Notes under the pieces: model-generated
Told to the model about the DNA's origin: nothing
What the model saw: only the letters and a program-made list of their open reading frames with translations
Databases searched by the model: none
From: JAGLQA01 sp023135565
GTDB lineage: Bacteria > Acidobacteriota > Aminicenantia > UBA2199
Direction of reading: 5' to 3'
DNA length: 19,289 nucleotides
Assembly (NCBI GenBank): GCA_030639305.1
Contig: DAOWCY010000135.1
Coordinates: 1-19,289, forward strand
Translations under genes and position numbers: made by a program
Shown: positions 1 through 7,338 of the stretch, in pieces
How the letters are laid out: each line of letters opens with the position of its first letter
Position numbering within the stretch: the stretch's first letter is position 1

Positions 1-158
1 GGCAAAATGGCAACCGGGGGGAAATTTGTTGGAATTTAAACTGATATATGGAGATTTTATGAGGCGATGGTCTGAGATCACTTCGGAACGGGGGAAATGA
101 AGGAGGATGGCATTCTGGAATGGATAAAAAGAGAATTGCTGAGTTACCATGTTACCTG
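1..158. other. Upstream intergenic stretch, no gene seen
   Basis: No convincing gene lies here. A 29-codon reading frame runs from the ATG at 97 into the -10 box at 182-187; it has no recognisable motif and only a poor ribosome binding site, so I do not call it. The stretch is probably the intergenic tail of a gene outside the window. Confidence 0.5.
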
Positions 159-187
159 TTGTTATTTGGCTGAGAAAGTGTTATAAT
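159..187 (+). promoter_or_regulatory. Promoter of the secreted double protease
   Basis: The -35 box is TTGTTA (159-164) and the -10 box is TATAAT (182-187), with a 17-nt spacer. TGT just before the -10 makes it an extended -10 (TGnTATAAT). Transcription should start near 194, giving a leader of about 70 nt before the ATG at 264. The consensus fit suggests a strong housekeeping-sigma promoter. Confidence 0.75.
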
Positions 188-263
188 TTTCGTGAAAATA
201 AAAAGTTAAAAAGTCGCATTTTGTGAGTCTAATCAAATATAAAGAATTTTAAGGAGGTTTAAA

Positions 264-3200
264 ATGAAAGGTAGGTCATTTCTATCTATTTTGGCGGCTC
301 TCCTGGTATGCCTTTTCCTGGCACAGGCTGCTGCCGATAACAAACAAGTAAATCAAAAAAACAATTCCAATTTTGAAAACCTGCACCGAAAAGCAGGCAG
401 TGAAGGTGACGTTAAAGTAATCGTAAAACTAAACGTACCGCTGATAAAAGAGTTAACCGCCGCTTCAACCCGGTTCCGCACCGTGGAGCCGGGCAAAGAA
501 GCTTCCTGGGGAGGCGCTGCCGCGGATATGGGACTGCAGCAGGCCATCGCCGCGGTTAGCGATGAGGTAATATACAGCCTGGGCGAAACAGGTTACAAAG
601 TCAATCACACGTATATGACTATCCCCTATATGGCTTTGAGTGTTTCGCCGGAAGCCCTAAAGATTTTAGAATCGCTGCCGGAAGTCCTAACTATCGAAGA
701 AGACAAACTTATCAAAATAGACTTGCCGGTAAAGGGCGTCGATACAGCAAAAGACGGCACTTATGCTCCTGCTGAACCGGACCAAAGCAGGCTGGACGGT
801 ACGATAGGCGTTATCGGGGCCGATACTGCCTGGGCCATGGGCTATACCGGGTCAGGCTGGTATACGGCTATCTTAGACACCGGGGTGCGCAGCAGCCACC
901 AGTTTTTCACCGGTAAAACTTTCGTGGAAGCCTGCTACGCCAAAGGTGAAGACGGCGTCGCTGGGGTGGGCGACTGTCCCAACGGCAATTCCACCATGAC
1001 CGGGGCCGGTTCCGCCGTACCCCATGCCAGTACCTATAACGGCTACTACCACGGCACCCATGTGGCCGGTATTGCCGCCGGCAGTTACGGCAGCATGCAC
1101 GGAGTTGCCAAAGACGCCGATATTATCGCGGTACAGGTTTTTTCTAAATTTTCCGCCGGGGTATGCGGGGGTACTACCTGCGTGATGAGTTGGAGTTCCG
1201 ATTCGGCAGCCGGTTTGGATTATGTCTATTCCATCAGGGGCAGTTACAGCATCGCCGCGGCTAACATGAGCCTCGGCGGCGGTTCTTATTCTTCCGCCTG
1301 CGATACCGATCTCAGGAAAACAGCCATAGATAATCTCCGTTCAGCCGGCATCGCTACCGCCATATCTACGGGAAACAGCGGCTACTGCGGGTCTATGGGC
1401 GCCCCGGCCTGTATTTCCACCTGCATCTCCGTGGGCTCTTCCACCGACGAGGATGCGGAATCCGGCTTCAACAACTGGCACGCCACCATGCAGGAGGTTT
1501 TTGCTCCCGGTTCCAGCGTTTATTCTTCCATGGCCTCTTCCGATACCGCCTATTCCAGTTTGAGCGGCACTTCCATGGCCGCGCCTCATGTGACCGGGGC
1601 CTGGGCCCTGTTAAAACAGGCCAAACCCGCGGCGGCAGTCAGCACTGTGTTGGCTGCTCTGCAATCTACCGGGGTGGGCATTACTTCCGTTTGCGACGGT
1701 TACGTCACCCCTATCCCCCGGATCCAGGTGGATGCGGCCATTATTAATCTTACCGCTTCCGTAACCGTTACCGCGCCCAATGGCGGCGAAGTCTGGCCCC
1801 TGGGCAGTGCGCGGAATATTACCTGGACTGCATCGGGGGTATCGGGAACCCTGAAGATTACCCTGTTGAAAGGTGGCGTAACCATAGGCACCATTGCCAC
1901 CGGGGTTAATCCCGCCGCCGGTTCTTATGCCTGGACAGCGGGCCAGCACAGCATCGGCACTGCCGTGCCGGGTACCGACTATACCATCAAGATCAAAGAG
2001 ATAGGCACAACTGTGTCGGATATCGGCGATGCTGCGTTTGAACTTTCAGCGACAGGGCCGTCGCTAACCGTGACTGCGCCCAACGGCGGCGAAAACTGGA
2101 CCCTGGGCAGCCCGCAGAACATCACCTGGACTCAATCGGGAGTGTCGGGAACCCTGAAGATTACCTTGTTGAAAGGTGGGGCTGCCATCGGCACGATTGC
2201 CACCGGGGTTAATGCCGCTGCCGGTTCTTATGCCTGGACAGCGGGCCAGCACAGCATCGGCACAGCCGTGCCGGGAACCGACTATACCATCAAAATCAAA
2301 GAGGTAGGCACAACTGTGTCGGATTTCAGCGACGCCGTTTTCCAACTCTCTTCACCGGTTCCAGCCACCATTACGGTTACTTCGCCCAATGGCGGCGAAA
2401 ACTGGACCCTGGGCAGCCCGCAGAACATCACCTGGACTCAATCGGGAGTATCGGGAACCCTGAAGATTACCCTGTTGAAAGGTGGCTTAACCATAGGCAC
2501 CATTGCCACCGGGGTTAATGCTGCCGGCGGTTCTTATGCCTGGACAGCGGGCCAGCACAGCATCGGCGCAGCCGTGGCGGGAACCGACTATACCATCAAG
2601 ATCAAAGAAGTCGGCACCATAGTGGCGGATATCAGCGATGCCGTTTTCCAACTCTCTTCCTCGGTTACACCCACCATAACCGTTTCTTCACCCAATGGCG
2701 GTGAGGACTGGGCTATGGGCAGCGTACAAAATATCACCTGGGTGGCATCCGGGTTATCGGCCAATGTGAAAATATCCTTGCTGCAAAGCGGCGTAACCCT
2801 GGGCACGATTGCCACCGGGGTTAATCCCGGCGCCGGTTCTTATTCCTGGACTGTAGGCCAACTGGCCGCCGGCACTGCCTTCGTAGGCACGGACTATACC
2901 ATCAAAATCAAAGAGATCGGCACAGCAGTGTTAGATAGCAGCGACGCCGCTTTCGAAATTTCTACAGGCAGTCCTAAATCATGGACTTTTATGGTTTATT
3001 TAGATGCGGACAATAACCTGGAGCCAGACGGCATCGACGACTTTTTAGAAATGGCTTCCGTCGGGTCCACGGCGAACGTGAATATCGTAGTGCAGTTCGA
3101 CCGCATCGGTGGATATGATAGCAGCTATGACGATTGGACGGACACTAAACGTTATTATATTACCAACGGTATGACTCCCACGGCAGCTAATGCCATCCAG

Positions 3201-4982
3201 GACTTAGGAGAAATTAATATGGCAGACCCCGCCACATTGGTAAATTTTGTCAACTGGAGCAAAGCCAATTTCCCGGCGACGAACTATGCGGTCATCCTGT
3301 GGAACCACGGCGGCGGCTGGCGGAAATCCAAAGAGCTGCTGTGGAAAGATAGACAGGATGAAAAAAAGAAAGACATCATTTTTAAAGCTGTATGCTGGGA
3401 TGATACCAGCGGTGACGTCCTCTATATGTCGGAAGTGAAAAGCGCCATGAGTTCCAGCGGCGGCGGCCAGTTAATCGGATTTGACGCCTGTTTGATGGGC
3501 ATGGTGGAAGTTGCCTACGATCTAAAAGATTACGGCCAGGTGATGGTAGGTTCCGAAGAGACGGAACCGGTTGCCGGTTGGCCTTATAATACCATCATGG
3601 CTGATTTAACAGCCAACCCCTCCTGGACCGCGGCTCAATTAGGTTCGGCCATAGTAGACCGCTACTACGCCTCTTACGGGAATGATTATACCCAGGCAGC
3701 CTTAGATTTGACCAATTTGAGCACCCTTGCCGGTACCATAAGCACCTTTGCCCAGAGCATGAGAGACAACTGGAATACCGATGAAGCGGCAGTAAGAAGC
3801 GCCGCCCAAAACGTAATGACCCAGGTAAATAATACGGTAATCAATGAACAGCACGGCAGCGGCTGGCCCGGGGCCAACGGCCTGGCCGTCTATTTCCCGG
3901 AAACTTCGGGCGCTTTTAGTTCAGATTACAACGGTACGAACATCGGTTTTGCCAACGATACGGTTTGGGACGAATTCCTGGCTGATTTTTATAGTTCTAT
4001 GACGGGTTCCTGGATCGAGGAAAGAAGGCAGTCATCCCAGGAGTTCTATGAGACCGCTCATATTGATTTATACCATTTCTGCGACCTGCTCAACCGTATA
4101 CAGGGAGACTACTATGCGGAATCGCAAATCACCAATGCTTTTGCCGGAGCCGGAACAGCCCAGGGATTTCAAAGAGATGACGCCTTTACTACCTACACGC
4201 TTCCCTTTGATTTTCCCTATTTCAAAGAGACCATCTCTGCCGGTTCTACCATATACATCAGCAGCAACGGGTATGTGGATTTCGATAACACCGGCGACCA
4301 CACCGACTACGACAATACTATCTCCAAACTGGCCGCCAATAAGCGGATTGCTCCCTGTTGGGCGGATTTATTAACAGACGGCAGCGCCCAAACCGGGGAA
4401 GACGTATACATTACCGCAAACGGCTCCAACTTAGTGATACGCTGGGTTGCTGAAACCTATGAAGACGGAGAACCGGTCAATTTTGAATTGGTACTGTTCG
4501 ATGACGGCCGCGTCCAGTTCAATTACGGCAGCGGCAACAGCGATATATCGCCCTGGGAGACTGCTCCCACTATCGGGGTTTCCAAAGGAGACAGCGTTAA
4601 CTATTACATGTCCGACTACTGCAATGTGACTCTATTGACGAATGTAGATTCCGATCTTTATACCCCGGTGGCGGCGACTATCCGGCTTTTAACGCCTAAC
4701 GGCGCTGAACACTGGGCGCTCAACTCCAGCCAAAATATTACCTGGGACGTAACAGCCGGAGTTGTAGGAGATATTAAAATAACCCTTCTGCAGAGTGGCG
4801 CAGCGGTAGGAACCATAGTAACCGGGATCGATGCTTCCAGCGGTTCTTATACCTGGACAGTGGGCCAGCACGACGGCGGCACCGCTGCGGCAGGCGAAGG
4901 CTATACCATCAAAATTAAGGAGGTGGGCACAGCCGTTTCAGATATCAGCGACGCTGCTTTTTCTATAGACAGCCCTGATTAA
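264..4982 (+). CDS. Secreted double protease: subtilisin-like S8 plus clostripain-like C11 domains, with five PNGGE/NITW repeats
   Basis: This is a probable extracellular protease of 1572 residues. The start is set by AAGGAGG at 251-257, 6 nt before the ATG. Residues 1-24 form a signal peptide ending AQAAA. Residues about 50-150 look like an inhibitor propeptide. An S8 subtilisin domain follows with the triad Asp205 (LDTGV), His263 (HGTHVAG) and Ser437 (SGTSMAAPH). Four beta-sandwich repeats of about 100 residues begin near 500, 601, 703 and 805, each with PNGGE, NITW and YTIKIKE motifs; they resemble the Ser-Thr-rich GPI-anchored (Kre9/KNH-like) module of bacterial secreted proteins. A clostripain (C11) domain spans about 910-1170 with His1015 (WNHGGG) and Cys1076 (FDACLMG). 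An unassigned beta-rich region with an ISSNGYVDF motif follows, then a fifth repeat from about 1473. No sorting signal or transmembrane anchor is visible at the C terminus. All five catalytic residues are present, so both proteases could be active. Confidence 0.93.
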   Translation: MKGRSFLSILAALLVCLFLAQAAADNKQVNQKNNSNFENLHRKAGSEGDVKVIVKLNVPLIKELTAASTRFRTVEPGKEASWGGAAADMGLQQAIAAVSDEVIYSLGETGYKVNHTYMTIPYMALSVSPEALKILESLPEVLTIEEDKLIKIDLPVKGVDTAKDGTYAPAEPDQSRLDGTIGVIGADTAWAMGYTGSGWYTAILDTGVRSSHQFFTGKTFVEACYAKGEDGVAGVGDCPNGNSTMTGAGSAVPHASTYNGYYHGTHVAGIAAGSYGSMHGVAKDADIIAVQVFSKFSAGVCGGTTCVMSWSSDSAAGLDYVYSIRGSYSIAAANMSLGGGSYSSACDTDLRKTAIDNLRSAGIATAISTGNSGYCGSMGAPACISTCISVGSSTDEDAESGFNNWHATMQEVFAPGSSVYSSMASSDTAYSSLSGTSMAAPHVTGAWALLKQAKPAAAVSTVLAALQSTGVGITSVCDGYVTPIPRIQVDAAIINLTASVTVTAPNGGEVWPLGSARNITWTASGVSGTLKITLLKGGVTIGTIATGVNPAAGSYAWTAGQHSIGTAVPGTDYTIKIKEIGTTVSDIGDAAFELSATGPSLTVTAPNGGENWTLGSPQNITWTQSGVSGTLKITLLKGGAAIGTIATGVNAAAGSYAWTAGQHSIGTAVPGTDYTIKIKEVGTTVSDFSDAVFQLSSPVPATITVTSPNGGENWTLGSPQNITWTQSGVSGTLKITLLKGGLTIGTIATGVNAAGGSYAWTAGQHSIGAAVAGTDYTIKIKEVGTIVADISDAVFQLSSSVTPTITVSSPNGGEDWAMGSVQNITWVASGLSANVKISLLQSGVTLGTIATGVNPGAGSYSWTVGQLAAGTAFVGTDYTIKIKEIGTAVLDSSDAAFEISTGSPKSWTFMVYLDADNNLEPDGIDDFLEMASVGSTANVNIVVQFDRIGGYDSSYDDWTDTKRYYITNGMTPTAANAIQDLGEINMADPATLVNFVNWSKANFPATNYAVILWNHGGGWRKSKELLWKDRQDEKKKDIIFKAVCWDDTSGDVLYMSEVKSAMSSSGGGQLIGFDACLMGMVEVAYDLKDYGQVMVGSEETEPVAGWPYNTIMADLTANPSWTAAQLGSAIVDRYYASYGNDYTQAALDLTNLSTLAGTISTFAQSMRDNWNTDEAAVRSAAQNVMTQVNNTVINEQHGSGWPGANGLAVYFPETSGAFSSDYNGTNIGFANDTVWDEFLADFYSSMTGSWIEERRQSSQEFYETAHIDLYHFCDLLNRIQGDYYAESQITNAFAGAGTAQGFQRDDAFTTYTLPFDFPYFKETISAGSTIYISSNGYVDFDNTGDHTDYDNTISKLAANKRIAPCWADLLTDGSAQTGEDVYITANGSNLVIRWVAETYEDGEPVNFELVLFDDGRVQFNYGSGNSDISPWETAPTIGVSKGDSVNYYMSDYCNVTLLTNVDSDLYTPVAATIRLLTPNGAEHWALNSSQNITWDVTAGVVGDIKITLLQSGAAVGTIVTGIDASSGSYTWTVGQHDGGTAAAGEGYTIKIKEVGTAVSDISDAAFSIDSPD
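1761..2955 (+). repeat. Four tandem ~300-bp coding repeats (KNH-like modules)
   Basis: Four direct repeats inside the protease gene begin at about 1761, 2064, 2370 and 2676; a fifth, more diverged copy lies apart at about 4680-4979. Copies 2 and 3 are almost identical at the DNA level through the PNGGENW to NITW part and beyond, including synonymous positions. This points to recent duplication or gene conversion. Copy 4 is more diverged. Confidence 0.85.
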
Positions 4983-5063
4983 GAGATCAAGAACCCTGTA
5001 CTTCTGATCCGGGAATTTTTTAATCGTGAGGAAATCGTTTCGCCCACGTTTATGGGCTGCGGG

Positions 5064-5090
5064 CCCGTGCTTACCGCTGCGGGTCTTTTT
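5064..5090 (+). terminator. Possible weak terminator of the protease gene
   Basis: CCCG (5064-5067) can pair with CGGG (5080-5083), with a further GC/GC pairing inside, followed by TCTTTTT (5084-5090). It lies about 80 bp after the stop codon. The stem is short, so it may not terminate efficiently. Confidence 0.35.
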
Positions 5091-5114
5091 CCTACGATGG
5101 CTATGTCGCTTTTT

Positions 5115-5150
5115 CTTCGTGCCCTTCGTGTTCTTCGTGGTAAAATAGCC
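5115..5150. repeat. 9-bp-period CTTCGTG short repeat
   Basis: CTTCGTG occurs at 5115, 5124 and 5133, exactly 9 bp apart, and ends in GTGGTAAAATAG. A degenerate copy with the same ending lies upstream of the pepM gene (7266-7294). Short arrays of this kind are common between genes in many bacteria; no function is known to me. Confidence 0.6.
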
Positions 5151-5159
5151 CTTTAAAGT

Positions 5160-5873
5160 TCACGAGAGATCGAGCAGCGCCCGGCATTCTTCTAAGTCGG
5201 CGAAATCATCGATCTCCAAGCATATCTCCTCCCCGATGTAAACCGGGTTCAACTCGACAGCGGCAGGCAGCAGTTCATTAAGCGCATTTTCAGCGTAACA
5301 GTGCACTTCTTGCCGCTTTATATAATCGTCGATCCCTGCCGACCAAAGCTGGAAATCAGCCGCGGCAAAGCGGTAAAGAGGCGCCAGGAAATGAGTCTCC
5401 GGCCCTGAGATTTTAGTGGAAATTTCCAGCACCCGGTTATCTTTTATGCGGGCTTTGAAATCTTTGGGCGGACGAAAGTCTTTTTTTACGATGACGCTGT
5501 TTTTGTGTTTCGATTGCAGCAGTTTTGTTAATACCCGGTCCGCAAAGACCAGGTCGCCGTGCACTAACAGGATGTCGTCTTTTAGTTCCTCCCTGGCTTT
5601 ATAGATCGAATAGATATAGTTGGTTTTGTCGTAGATTTCGTTTTTTACCGTAGTGATGTCTAATGCGGCCCGGAAAGGTGCGACGGCTTCCAGCACCTGT
5701 TCTTCAAAGGGGCCGGTGGTAATGACTACTGCCCCGATTCCTGCCCGGGTAAATTGCTCGAGCAGCCGTTCCAGGATAGATTCGCCGTTTATTTTAACCA
5801 GGCACTTGGGCTGATTGTCGGTCAGCGGTCTCAGTCTCTGCGCCGTTCCCGATGCTAAAATCAATGCTTTCAA
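5160..5873 (-). CDS. Stand-alone nucleotidyltransferase, LicC/PntC-like, of the phosphonate cluster
   Basis: This 237-residue protein has the fold signature of NTP transferases that activate phospho- or phosphono-compounds, as LicC does with phosphocholine and PntC with 2-aminoethylphosphonate. Visible motifs are LILASGTAQRLRPLT..PK with Arg13, Pro16 and Lys23, NYIYSIYKA near 85-92, a metal-binding Asp107 in VHGDL, and EIDDFADL near 220-227. The start is a TTG at 5871-5873: AGGAG at 5881-5885 sits 7 nt upstream, and the codon overlaps the TGA stop of the dehydrogenase gene, so the two are translationally coupled. With pepM, ppd and the dehydrogenase alongside, the likely job is to make CMP-2-hydroxyethylphosphonate or a related activated phosphonate. 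The substrate is inferred, and a sugar phosphate cannot be excluded. Confidence 0.8.
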   Translation of the reverse strand: MKALILASGTAQRLRPLTDNQPKCLVKINGESILERLLEQFTRAGIGAVVITTGPFEEQVLEAVAPFRAALDITTVKNEIYDKTNYIYSIYKAREELKDDILLVHGDLVFADRVLTKLLQSKHKNSVIVKKDFRPPKDFKARIKDNRVLEISTKISGPETHFLAPLYRFAAADFQLWSAGIDDYIKRQEVHCYAENALNELLPAAVELNPVYIGEEICLEIDDFADLEECRALLDLS

Positions 5874-7051
5874 TATATTTCTCCTAATAGGTTTAAGATG
5901 ATCTCTTTGCTAATTTTTCGCGGGTTGTTGTCGCTCCTGCCTTTGGTAAAAGAATTTTCCGCTGTGATAGGCAGGTCCTCTTTTTTCAAGCCGTAATCGC
6001 GCAGCTTTTCTTTGATGTGCAGGGCCGCTAAAATGTCTTTTAATTTCTTCGTCAACGCCGTTATATCCGCCGCCGCGAATAATTCAAAAATAGCAGCGAA
6101 CCTCTCTTTTATCTGCGCTGTGGTGACGTTGGCCTGGATGTCCGCGGCTTCGGCAAAAAAGTTAAGCCGGGCGATTTGCGGCAGGGTCAGGAATACGGCG
6201 ATGCCGTGGGGGATACCGAAATAGGAGGTCAGGGGATAAGAAATGGCGTGGGAAATGGTGGTTTTGGAGATGTTGATGGCCCTGCCTGAAAAATGAGCGC
6301 CCAATAAAAAAGCCTCTAACTTTTTGGTGGCGTCTGTTTCCTCCAGCCCGGTTAGTACCGAGGAAATAGCGATACGGGCATATTCGCGGGATTCATCCGT
6401 GCCGCCCGCAGCCCACATAGACTCGATGCCCTGGGCCAGGGCGTCTAAGAGTGTGGCGTTCAGTACTTTTTCCGGCAGGGAGCGCAGCAGGTGCGGGTCT
6501 AATATGGTATAACGCGGCAGCATGGTGGGACTGAGGATGGAGAATTTTTTTTTGTCTTTATAGACCACGGCGAAGGTAGTGGCTTCGCTGCCGGTTCCGG
6601 CGGTGGTGGGGATAAAGGCGAGATCGATTTTATTATCAAAAGTTTTGCCGGTCAATACCTCGTCTACGCCGGCAAGTTCATTGGAAATAGTTAGGGCGCA
6701 GATTTTGGTCAGGTCGATGATAGTGCCGCCTCCTACTGCGATAATCAGGTCGATGTTTTTTATGTTTTTTATATCGTCGTATATTTTTTGAATATCTTCG
6801 ATGGGCAGCGCTTTGCCGGAGTAGGGTATTTTTCGAATAGGAAATCGCTCGCTGAGAGTCTGAAAAAAAGCCTCGGCACCGCAGGGTTTAAAAGCTTCTT
6901 TGTCATAGAAAAGCAGGATGCTGTTGTAGTTTTTTATTATTTCTTTTAAATTTTCGATGGCGCCCGGAGCGAAGAAAGTGTTTTCTTCTAATTGCCCGAT
7001 GGCATATTTTATAGTATCTTTCATGACGTTATATATCATGAATGCCCACAT
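5870..7051 (-). CDS. Iron-type alcohol dehydrogenase, probable phosphonoacetaldehyde reductase
   Basis: A group III (iron-containing) alcohol dehydrogenase of 393 residues. The nucleotide-binding motifs are IIAVGGGTIIDLTK and PTTAGTGSEAT. The metal site can be read as Asp203, His268 (SHAISYP) and His282 (IPHG). The usual second ligand, His of the DALTH motif, is Gln207 here (DALAQGIE), which I recall as typical of the phosphonoacetaldehyde reductase subgroup (PhpC/FomC type). In this setting the enzyme should reduce phosphonoacetaldehyde to 2-hydroxyethylphosphonate. Three in-frame ATGs exist (7051, 7039, 7024) and none has a good ribosome binding site; I give the longest, but the one at 7024 (MKDTIKYA) is equally plausible. 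Repeat copy A begins 23 nt upstream of the first ATG. The gene overlaps the downstream nucleotidyltransferase. Alternative: a reductase for another small aldehyde. Confidence 0.82.
   Translation of the reverse strand: MWAFMIYNVMKDTIKYAIGQLEENTFFAPGAIENLKEIIKNYNSILLFYDKEAFKPCGAEAFFQTLSERFPIRKIPYSGKALPIEDIQKIYDDIKNIKNIDLIIAVGGGTIIDLTKICALTISNELAGVDEVLTGKTFDNKIDLAFIPTTAGTGSEATTFAVVYKDKKKFSILSPTMLPRYTILDPHLLRSLPEKVLNATLLDALAQGIESMWAAGGTDESREYARIAISSVLTGLEETDATKKLEAFLLGAHFSGRAINISKTTISHAISYPLTSYFGIPHGIAVFLTLPQIARLNFFAEAADIQANVTTAQIKERFAAIFELFAAADITALTKKLKDILAALHIKEKLRDYGLKKEDLPITAENSFTKGRSDNNPRKISKEIILNLLGEIY
5881..5885 (-). promoter_or_regulatory. Ribosome binding site that decides a TTG start
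   Basis: AGGAG on the minus strand lies inside the last codons of the dehydrogenase gene, 7 nt before the TTG at 5871-5873. It supports TTG initiation of the nucleotidyltransferase and coupling of the two genes. Confidence 0.7.
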
Positions 7052-7073
7052 TTTTCAAGCCCGATAAATTAAC

Positions 7074-7133
7074 TTGCCTCCGGCGGGCAGGGGGCTCTTT
7101 TGAAAAACCGCCCCCTGCACCCCCACAAAACTT
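7074..7133 (-). repeat. Palindromic repeat, copy A (type 1)
   Basis: This copy is in the minus orientation, taking the AACAAAAGTTTT end as the left end. The stem arms are GCAGGGGGC (7087-7095) and GCCCCCTGC (7110-7118), a perfect 9-bp stem with a 14-nt loop containing TTTTGAAAAA. The right end is the shared CGCCGGAGGCAA box. It lies in the divergent region between the two phosphonate transcription units. Confidence 0.85.
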
Positions 7134-7141
7134 CTATTTAG

Positions 7142-7189
7142 CAAACGCCTGTGCTACTATCAAACGCCTGGGAATTTGCCCAAACGTTG
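7142..7189. promoter_or_regulatory. Three phased CAAACG boxes between divergent phosphonate genes
   Basis: CAAACGCCTG occurs at 7142-7151 and again at 7161-7170, and CAAACGTTG follows at 7181-7189. The spacing is 19 and 20 bp, close to two helical turns, so a protein could contact all three on roughly one face. The boxes lie between repeat copies A and B and could be an operator for both divergent units. No regulator gene is adjacent. Confidence 0.3.
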
Positions 7190-7193
7190 AGCT

Positions 7194-7256
7194 TAACAAA
7201 AGTTTTGTTCAAACTTTTTCAAAAGTTTGGCCCCCGGCAGGGCCGCCGGAGGCAAG
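7194..7256 (+). repeat. Palindromic repeat, copy B (type 2)
   Basis: It has the same left end (AACAAAAGTTTTG) and right end (CGCCGGAGGCAAG) as type 1, but a different hairpin: CAAACTTTT (7210-7218), TC, AAAAGTTTG (7221-7229). A GC-rich segment precedes the right end. It matches copy F with no difference over the 47 bp from 7210 to 7256. Confidence 0.85.
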
Positions 7257-7265
7257 ACTATTCTT

Positions 7266-7294
7266 TTTATTTTGTACTCTTTGTGGTAAAATAG
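7266..7294 (+). promoter_or_regulatory. Candidate pepM promoter within a 9-bp-period repeat remnant
   Basis: TGGTAAAAT (7284-7292) fits an extended -10 box, with transcription expected near 7299 and a leader of about 40 nt. There is no good -35 box. TTTGTA and TTTGTG 9 bp apart, followed by GTGGTAAAATAG, show that this is a degenerate copy of the element at 5115-5150, so the resemblance to a promoter could be incidental. Confidence 0.35.
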
Positions 7295-7338
7295 GGTTTA
7301 TTTAATCGACGCCGGTCCTACCGGCCAAAGGTGAAAAA

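Noticed and set aside
97..186. Small 29-codon open frame upstream of the protease gene
   Set aside because: Poor ribosome binding site, no motif, and it ends inside the -10 box of the protease promoter.
7074..7256. Copies A and B read as an insertion sequence with inverted ends
   Set aside because: The 60-bp spacer encodes no transposase, the two copies belong to different types, and other copies stand alone, so they are separate elements.
7042..7305. Plus-strand open frame of 87 codons in the divergent phosphonate region
   Set aside because: It is made mainly of repeat copies A and B and their spacer, and would overlap the promoter region of pepM.
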